Below are positions 40,475 to 45,662 of a DNA stretch of 45,662 nucleotides, one piece after another. The position numbers and the translations under genes were made by a program. The stretch comes from Arenibacter latericius DSM 15913 (GTDB lineage: Bacteria > Bacteroidota > Bacteroidia > Flavobacteriales > Flavobacteriaceae), in NCBI RefSeq assembly GCF_000424985.1, contig NZ_AUKX01000042.1, positions 1-45,662 of the forward strand, in the 5' to 3' direction. Positions within the stretch are counted from its first letter, which is position 1. Every line of letters starts with the position of its first letter. Under the pieces are notes generated by a model. It worked only from the letters and a program-made list of their open reading frames with translations, had not been told where the DNA came from and ran no database searches.

Positions 40475-41191
40475 ATGAAGAAGAGATTAGGAATTATATC
40501 ACTTTTCGTCATCATATTCATAGCCTTCATAGTGATATGGAATTATAGCTATAAACAATCTTTTGAAGAGGCATATATATCGGTTATTGAATCCCCTACC
40601 GGAAATTATATCCCGGCAGAGAGTGGTGCATTTAGACGTTTAGAGGACGCCCATCTGGATTATGCCAAAATGCCGATTGATGAAAATCATCAACGTTCCT
40701 TGGAAGAGTATTATGATAATAGAGCCTATCCAGGTGCCCCACCAAGTATTCCACACCCTGTTGCAAAGGAAATGAGCTATGGAGCCAATACATGTAATCA
40801 GTGTCATCAAAATGGAGGGTTTGTAGAAAAATATAATGCCTATGCCCCTATTACCCCCCATCCAGAAATGATTAACTGTAGGCAATGCCATGTGGCAATT
40901 ATTTCAAACTCCACTTTTAAAGAATTTGCATATTCAAAACCAGAACCCCCAAAGGTAGGTGTAGGAGTAAACAATGCCTTATTAGATGGACCTCCAATGA
41001 TTCCGCATCAATTACAAATGAGAGAGAACTGTGTTTCTTGTCATGCCGGACCTAGTGCACCAAAAGAAATTAGAGTTTCCCATCCGGAACGAGTTAATTG
41101 TAGACAATGTCATTTACCAATGGATTCAAAAAAAATAGATGGGGATATAAATACTTTCATAAGACAATTCAACACCTCCAATGAAGAATAA
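40475..41191 (+). CDS. napB: NapB-like cytochrome c with four haem motifs
   Basis: The 238-residue protein has an N-terminal membrane anchor or signal (GIISLFVIIFIAFIVIW). Four CxxCH motifs are seen: CNQCH (107), CRQCH (135), CVSCH (186) and CRQCH (209). The second half (GPPMIPHQLQMRENCVSCH, then HPERVNCRQCH) looks like NapB, which normally has two haems. The first half is similar to it (APPSIPHPVAKEM, then HPEMINCRQCH), which suggests a duplication. It should give electrons to NapA. It overlaps the next gene by 11 bases. Other tetrahaem types are possible, but the position favours a NapB role. Confidence 0.75.
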   Translation: MKKRLGIISLFVIIFIAFIVIWNYSYKQSFEEAYISVIESPTGNYIPAESGAFRRLEDAHLDYAKMPIDENHQRSLEEYYDNRAYPGAPPSIPHPVAKEMSYGANTCNQCHQNGGFVEKYNAYAPITPHPEMINCRQCHVAIISNSTFKEFAYSKPEPPKVGVGVNNALLDGPPMIPHQLQMRENCVSCHAGPSAPKEIRVSHPERVNCRQCHLPMDSKKIDGDINTFIRQFNTSNEE

Positions 41192-41810
41192 AAATCTAAC
41201 ATATTACGCCTTACTATTTCTAATAATAGTACTCAGTTCGTGCAAAAACGAAGGTGAATATCATTCGGTGAGCGATAGAATAAAAGCAGAAGAAAAGCCT
41301 TATCATGGTACGCTTACCTCGGAAGAGCTATTAGCAGGAAGAGACTTAATTAAAATTACCGAGGGTGAGCATACTTTTTTGATTCCAGAACGTAAATCAC
41401 AGATTAAATCATTTGCCTGTATTGAATGCCATAGCAAGCCACTTTCACAGATGAAAGGGACCGATAAAGCAAAAGCACATTGGGATATAACTATAAATCA
41501 CGCCAATATAGAAACTATGGACTGTGCTACTTGTCATAATGGCGAGGACATGAACAATCTTAAATCCCTGACTGGTAGAAATATAGATTTTAATCTTAGC
41601 TATAAACTTTGCGCCCAATGCCATACCACCCAATTTGAAGATTGGAAAGGTGGTGCCCATGGTAAGAAGATTTCAGGCTGGACTCCACCCAGAGCCTCTA
41701 TGACCTGTGTGGAATGTCATAATCCCCATGATCCAGGTTTTAAACAACGATGGCCTGCACAATTTAATACAAAGAAAGCTATAGAGCGTAATGAAGGTTT
41801 AGATCACTAA
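41181..41810 (+). CDS. Tetrahaem cytochrome c lipoprotein
   Basis: The 209-residue protein has a lipoprotein signal (LLFLIIVLSSC, lipid-bearing Cys at 21) and four haem sites: CIECH (80), CATCH (115), CAQCH (144) and CVECH (176). The last part DWKGGAHGKKISGW with CVECHNPHDPGF is typical of small multihaem proteins of nitrate/nitrite and related electron chains. It overlaps napB by 11 bases and precedes the Fe-S gene by ten. I infer an electron relay between the NrfD complex and NapB/NapA on the periplasmic face. Confidence 0.8.
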   Translation: MKNKNLTYYALLFLIIVLSSCKNEGEYHSVSDRIKAEEKPYHGTLTSEELLAGRDLIKITEGEHTFLIPERKSQIKSFACIECHSKPLSQMKGTDKAKAHWDITINHANIETMDCATCHNGEDMNNLKSLTGRNIDFNLSYKLCAQCHTTQFEDWKGGAHGKKISGWTPPRASMTCVECHNPHDPGFKQRWPAQFNTKKAIERNEGLDH

Positions 41811-41820
41811 AAATATAAGC

Positions 41821-42942
41821 ATGAGTGAAAATAAAAAATGGTATTCTTTAGATCTTGGTCTTAATAAGAAAAAGGGGTCCTCTGGCAGTTGCGGATGTGG
41901 AAAAACAGAAGGCGGATGTAATTCTCATAAGGAAGAACTCAGCGCAGAGGAGTTTTATGAAGCTGCTATAAACGCTTCTATAGGCGAAGAACGACACAAG
42001 GACGGATTTGAGCAGGTTTTTGATGTAAAGATGGACAGAAGAACTGCCTTTAAAAAACTTACTGCAAGCTTGCTTATTGGTGCAGGAGCTGTTAGTACCT
42101 CTTGTAGCTTAACTACTAGTGGCGATGCTAAAGAGAAAGCACAAATAGATTGGGAAGAGCAGTTTAAAGGCAACTATAAACTAATGACCGACGATGAGAA
42201 AAAGAAAACGGTAGATAGGCTGATGCGTTCCTACGAATTACGTACAGGCAAGAATATTAGTATGACTGCGGAAAATGCTGCAGAAGATGTGCTCTTTGGA
42301 TACGCCTTTAATATTTCCAAATGTCAAGGCTATATGGATTGTGTATCTGCCTGTGTAGAGGAAAACAATCAGGATAGAAACTCAGAAATGCAATATATCC
42401 GTATCCACGAAATGAAAGATGGAGAAGGCTTTAAGTTTGATAAAGCGGATGATAACTATTACCATGAGGTGCCTCAGGAAGGTCATTTTTATATGGGAAC
42501 CCAATGCTTTCATTGTGACGACCCACCATGTGTAGACGTATGTCCTGTACAAGCGACTTGGAAAGAAGAAGATGGTCTAGTTGTTATAGATTATGATTGG
42601 TGCATTGGTTGTCGCTATTGTATGGCTGCTTGTCCTTATGATGGAAGAAGGTTTAACTGGAGTAAACCCGAAGTACCGGAAAATGAAGTCAATAAGAATC
42701 AACACTACTTAGGCAATAGAATGCGAAAAAAAGGAGTGATGGAAAAATGTACTTTTTGTGTTCAGCGTACTAGAAAGGGTAAAAATCCGGCCTGTGTTGA
42801 AGCCTGTCCTACAGGAGCTCGAATTTTCGGAAATCTATTAGACCCTAACAGTAGTATCAGATGGGTCTTAGAAAACAAAAAAGTTTTTAGACTTAAAGAA
42901 GATTTAGGAACAGAACCCAAATTCTGGTATTTTATGGACTAA
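41821..42942 (+). CDS. Four-cluster 4Fe-4S protein (NrfC/HybA type)
   Basis: The 373 residues contain four cysteine groups as in NrfC, TtrB or HybA: CQGYMDCVSAC (about 170), CFHCDDPPCVDVCP, CIGCRYCMAACPY and CTFCVQRTRKGKNPACVEACP. A Tat-like motif with a hydrophobic helix (DRRTAFKKLTASLLIGAGAV) starts only at about residue 72. Before it lies an unusual part with many Cys and Gly (SCGCGKTEGGC). This extension is like the leader of ActB-type subunits but I do not know a close relative. It should accept electrons from the NrfD protein encoded next and pass them to the cytochromes. Confidence 0.85.
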   Translation: MSENKKWYSLDLGLNKKKGSSGSCGCGKTEGGCNSHKEELSAEEFYEAAINASIGEERHKDGFEQVFDVKMDRRTAFKKLTASLLIGAGAVSTSCSLTTSGDAKEKAQIDWEEQFKGNYKLMTDDEKKKTVDRLMRSYELRTGKNISMTAENAAEDVLFGYAFNISKCQGYMDCVSACVEENNQDRNSEMQYIRIHEMKDGEGFKFDKADDNYYHEVPQEGHFYMGTQCFHCDDPPCVDVCPVQATWKEEDGLVVIDYDWCIGCRYCMAACPYDGRRFNWSKPEVPENEVNKNQHYLGNRMRKKGVMEKCTFCVQRTRKGKNPACVEACPTGARIFGNLLDPNSSIRWVLENKKVFRLKEDLGTEPKFWYFMD

Positions 42943-43033
42943 GGAACATTAAGTTAAGGTAGTTGCAAATATTATAAATCAAAAATGTAAGGTAGTATTC
43001 TCATGTGCTTTCCAGTGATTTAAAACAATAAGA

Positions 43034-44266
43034 ATGGGACAATTTAAAGTATTAAAAAGTTTAGTCGTAGATAGTTTAGATACCATCACAAAAGGCTCTC
43101 TAAAATACCATTTATGGATGGGGTTTTTAACCATAGTAATTCTAATTGGGATGTACTGCTATTCTATTCAACTAGACGAAGGGCTAAGCGTTACTGGAAT
43201 GAACGACCGTGTTAGTTGGGGACTATACATCTCTAATTTTACTTTTCTAGTAGGTGTTGCCGCCGCCGCCGTAATGTTGGTGATGCCAACTTATATCCTA
43301 AAAGATATCGATTTTAAACAGGCGGTACTCATAGGAGAAGGATTAGCTGTATCCGCATTAATAATGTGTATCGCCTTTGTAATAGCAGATATGGGTGGTC
43401 CTGCCGTACTGTGGCATATGATCCCGGGAATTGGCGTATTTAACTTCCCTAAATCTATGTTAGCATGGGACGTTATAGTGCTTAATGTCTATCTTTTTAT
43501 AAATATTAGTATCCCTTTCTATATCCTCTTTAGACATTACCAAGGGAAAGAGGCAAAGCATAACGTGTATTTACCTGGGGCTATTCTTTCTGTATTTTGG
43601 GCGGTAGCCATTCATTTGGTTACTGCATTCCTATATCAGGGGTTACAGGCAAGACCTTTCTGGAACAACGCTTTACTAGGCCCTCGATTCTTGGCTTCTG
43701 CATTTGCTGCAGGTCCGGCCTTGATTATTCTGGTATTAGCAATTATAAAGCGATTTACAGAGTTTAAGGTAGAGGAAAAGACCATAAAAAAAATTGCAAT
43801 GATTGTAACCGTTGCAGCTCAGATAAACCTTATAATGTTGATATCAGAATTGTTTAAAGAATTTTATGCGCCTACGCATCACAGTGAAAGTGCTTACTAC
43901 CTCTTTTTTGGATTACATGGAAAAACAGCTTTACTACCTTGGATTTGGACCGCTATTACGCTGAATGTTATTGCCACCGCTATGCTTACATTTAATAAGC
44001 TAAGAAACAATTTAAATGTACTATACCTCTGTTGTATAATGTTGTTTGTTGCTATATGGATTGAAAAAGGTTTTGGACTTATAGTACCTGGCTTTATTCC
44101 TGGTCCTTACGGTAAAATTGTAGAGTACTTACCTACGGGTATAGAGGTGGGCGTTACTTTAGGTATATGGGCGCTGGGTGCTTTTATTTTTACCATTTTG
44201 GCAAAAACGGCTATTGGTATTGAGTTGGGGAAACTACAATTTAAAAGCAAGAAAGACACTGTTTAA
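43034..44266 (+). CDS. NrfD/PsrC-type quinol-oxidising membrane subunit
   Basis: The 410-residue membrane protein has about nine to ten helices, with WGLYISNFTFLVGVAAAAVM at about 58-77 and later SMLAWDVIVLNVYLFIN; these are typical for NrfD/PsrC/ActC. Such proteins take electrons from menaquinol. No haem is needed. Together with the Fe-S protein before it (91 bp gap) it can replace NapC or NapGH. The end KSKKDTV is charged. It is the last gene of the nap group. Confidence 0.9.
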   Translation: MGQFKVLKSLVVDSLDTITKGSLKYHLWMGFLTIVILIGMYCYSIQLDEGLSVTGMNDRVSWGLYISNFTFLVGVAAAAVMLVMPTYILKDIDFKQAVLIGEGLAVSALIMCIAFVIADMGGPAVLWHMIPGIGVFNFPKSMLAWDVIVLNVYLFINISIPFYILFRHYQGKEAKHNVYLPGAILSVFWAVAIHLVTAFLYQGLQARPFWNNALLGPRFLASAFAAGPALIILVLAIIKRFTEFKVEEKTIKKIAMIVTVAAQINLIMLISELFKEFYAPTHHSESAYYLFFGLHGKTALLPWIWTAITLNVIATAMLTFNKLRNNLNVLYLCCIMLFVAIWIEKGFGLIVPGFIPGPYGKIVEYLPTGIEVGVTLGIWALGAFIFTILAKTAIGIELGKLQFKSKKDTV

Positions 44267-44916
44267 TCAGTTAACCGTACCCTTGGAAAAGACTAACACA
44301 GGTATTTTAATACCCAAAAGGCATTGTTTTAAAGTCTTTAGCATCCCGTTTGAAGTAATATTTGATTAAGTAATAAAAATTGAACATTAACTTAACCCAA
44401 GAGTGGTCGATTTTTAATTTCGATAAATCTTAATTATAAACTAGTGTTTATTGATACCGTTCTAGAATCAATCTTTCGGACCTAATAAGCTTGCACCCTA
44501 TTTTCGGTTGGTTAGTATATGTTAGCATTGGGTTAATGGATTTCCGCACCTCGATTTTAACATGGGAATCTACTCTAAAATTACTGTTAGTAAGTCCTAA
44601 TCCTTTCATCAAATAGCAAAGCCATTTTCTGCACATCTATTCCTTTAACATTAACGTCCAATTACTAAATGAATTAATAGTTATTGGCTTTGGGGCAATC
44701 AATATTCGCTTATCTTCTTACATTACAATTCCTAAAACGTGCAAGGCTATTTCGCAATTAAATGTAATTGACCAGAATCTTTTAATTTTTATTTGATTGG
44801 TTTGATGTCAAGATTTAATGAGATATATACAGTTCCATTAAATGGTCTATTATGATTAAAATTGCTACGTTTTATAATCAAATAATACAATTTTATTAAT
44901 CTCTAAAATAAACAAT
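44267..44916. other. Non-coding gap
   Basis: No gene or strong terminator was recognised. A 62-codon minus frame (44448-44636) lacks any known feature. Another minus frame gives VKGIDVQKMALLFDERI at about 44590-44650, which may be the remnant of a decayed gene. Confidence 0.35.
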
Positions 44917-45066
44917 ATGAAACCCACTTTTCTCTTAGGTGCAGCGTCATTATTTTTTAAAACAAGAAAAGCCAAAGTTATTTTGGTTGGACTCCAATTT
45001 GGATATCTAGCTTACAAGTTACTTAAGAATAAAAATGAAAAATCAGTGAAGAAAATTAAAGGTTAG
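44917..45066 (+). CDS. Small membrane-associated protein, 49 residues
   Basis: The frame starts with ATG at 44917 behind an A-rich leader and reads MKPTFLLGAASLFFK, then a basic turn, then a hydrophobic helix (KVILVGLQFGYLAYKLL) and a Lys-rich tail. The hydrophobic helix followed by positive charge is a typical form of small inner-membrane proteins in flavobacteria. No function is known. I kept it because codon use and layout look real. Confidence 0.5.
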   Translation: MKPTFLLGAASLFFKTRKAKVILVGLQFGYLAYKLLKNKNEKSVKKIKG

Positions 45067-45311
45067 ACTTTCTTTATTCTAGTTAGGTAAAAGCAATATG
45101 CTGAGTACCCTCCTCCTTTTATATTCTATATAGTTCTGTTTTTCACTATTTTAAACGCTACCTAAAACTAATATTTCACGTTTTTTTTGAACTAAAAAAT
45201 TCCGGTTTTTCATTCAATTATTGTAAAAGTTTAGGCTTTGTATTTACATTTTCGATAATAAGCGGCAAATAAGACAACATCTAATTTATCCTCCTGGATT
45301 GTTAACCCGCA

Positions 45312-45482
45312 TTATTCACCAAGAGTTTTTTCTTCAAGGAATTTGAGGATAAATTTTGCATTCCCTGGATTAAGGTAATTTTCCGGGATAGTTTTCCAGC
45401 TGTTAGATGAACCTTCTGTAAATTTTAGTGCAGATATGACTATTTTTAGTCCTGATATTGTTGAAATTTCCCGATAAGGCAT
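45312..45482 (-). CDS. Possible 56-residue ORF downstream of transposase
   Basis: This minus frame starts with ATG 45482 and lies in the same frame as the transposase fragment, beyond its stop. It reads MPYREISTISGLKIVISALK, then SNSWKTIPENYLNPGN and ends FLEEKTLGE. It looks protein-like (helix, loop, helix). It may be part of a decayed gene or an accessory ORF. I do not recognise it. Confidence 0.3.
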   Translation of the reverse strand: MPYREISTISGLKIVISALKFTEGSSNSWKTIPENYLNPGNAKFILKFLEEKTLGE

Positions 45483-45521
45483 AGGTATCCCAAGACTGAT
45501 AAACAGTGAGATGAGTAACTT

Positions 45522-45662
45522 TTAGCCAGAGAGCAATTCCTGGAATAGATGCTGGTACACAAAGGCTTTGGAGAGCCGGTAATAAATTCTTCTTTTGGTT
45601 ATTTTAATGGTAGCACCTATTTTCAGCAGGTGAGTCCTAATGCTGCTGATCTGCCATTTTTT
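45522..45662 (-). mobile_element. Transposase C-terminus, IS1380-like, cut by window edge
   Basis: The last 46 codons of an open frame that enters from beyond the window: SSIRTHLLKIGATIKITKRR followed by IYYRLSKAFVYQHLFQELL. The pattern R-x-x-L-x-K-I-G-A, then RRI and a Y/F-Q-xx-F end is how IS1380-family DDE transposases end. The first part of the gene is outside, so I cannot say whether the IS is intact. The inverted repeat of the element was not located. Confidence 0.5.

Noticed and set aside
44448-44636. 62-codon minus-strand frame
   Set aside because: No recognisable feature and another frame in the same place looks equally coding; at best a remnant.

Overview
The window looks like the chromosome of a marine-type member of the Bacteroidota, probably family Flavobacteriaceae. 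The reasons are the AT-rich composition, the DUF5916 outer-membrane protein, the MoaC-MoaB fusion, the absence of strong Shine-Dalgarno sites, and the GC-rich palindromic repeats in gaps (translating as SLRGGTTKQ-like peptides). I cannot name genus or species. No rRNA, tRNA or CRISPR array was recognised.

Layout. (1) 1-2.7 kb: a secreted tandem-repeat protein and a small unknown protein. (2) 3.1-14.8 kb: a defence island with a PLD-fold protein, an EVE-domain McrB/McrC pair, and a type I restriction-modification system (hsdM-hsdS-GIY-YIG-hsdR). Palindromic repeats have invaded it, one cluster lying in frame inside hsdS, and an A14 tract sits just before hsdR. (3) 14.8-19.3 kb: a broken KTSC-domain gene, a DUF5916 protein, dispersed repeats and an unknown small protein. 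(4) 19.8-22.4 kb: ilvB-ilvN behind what appears to be an undescribed attenuator, namely a 24-codon leader peptide rich in Ile followed by a perfect terminator hairpin. (5) 23.7-26.7 kb: a TPP riboswitch plus terminator controlling four tightly packed genes (SAM methyltransferase, AIR-synthase-fold protein, ThiE-fold protein with altered active-site motifs, Trm112-like Zn protein). No standard thiamine gene is present. This is my best candidate for a new system. (6) 27.3-33.1 kb: a six-gene operon (pirin, YceI, GNAT, pirin, TMEM175, YjdI) read from a sigma-54-type promoter. It is divergent from a three-PAS sigma-54 activator, with repeated dyads in between that could be its binding sites. (7) 33.9-34.0 kb: a second, orphan TPP riboswitch with a terminator but no gene behind it. 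(8) 34.2-44.3 kb: a molybdenum cofactor block (moaCB, TauE-like, ModE-like, moeA) divergent from a periplasmic nitrate reductase operon (napD, napA, tetraheme NapB-like, tetraheme lipoprotein, 4x[4Fe-4S] protein, NrfD). (9) 44.3-45.7 kb: mostly non-coding, with a small membrane-protein ORF and the 3' end of a transposase at the edge.

How the parts work together. The moa/moe genes make the cofactor that NapA needs. The NrfD/Fe-S pair probably replaces NapC or NapGH as quinol dehydrogenase and feeds electrons through two tetraheme proteins to NapA. The defence genes all read on the minus strand and may be co-transcribed in part. All assignments come from reading motifs by eye; no database search or folding program was run.
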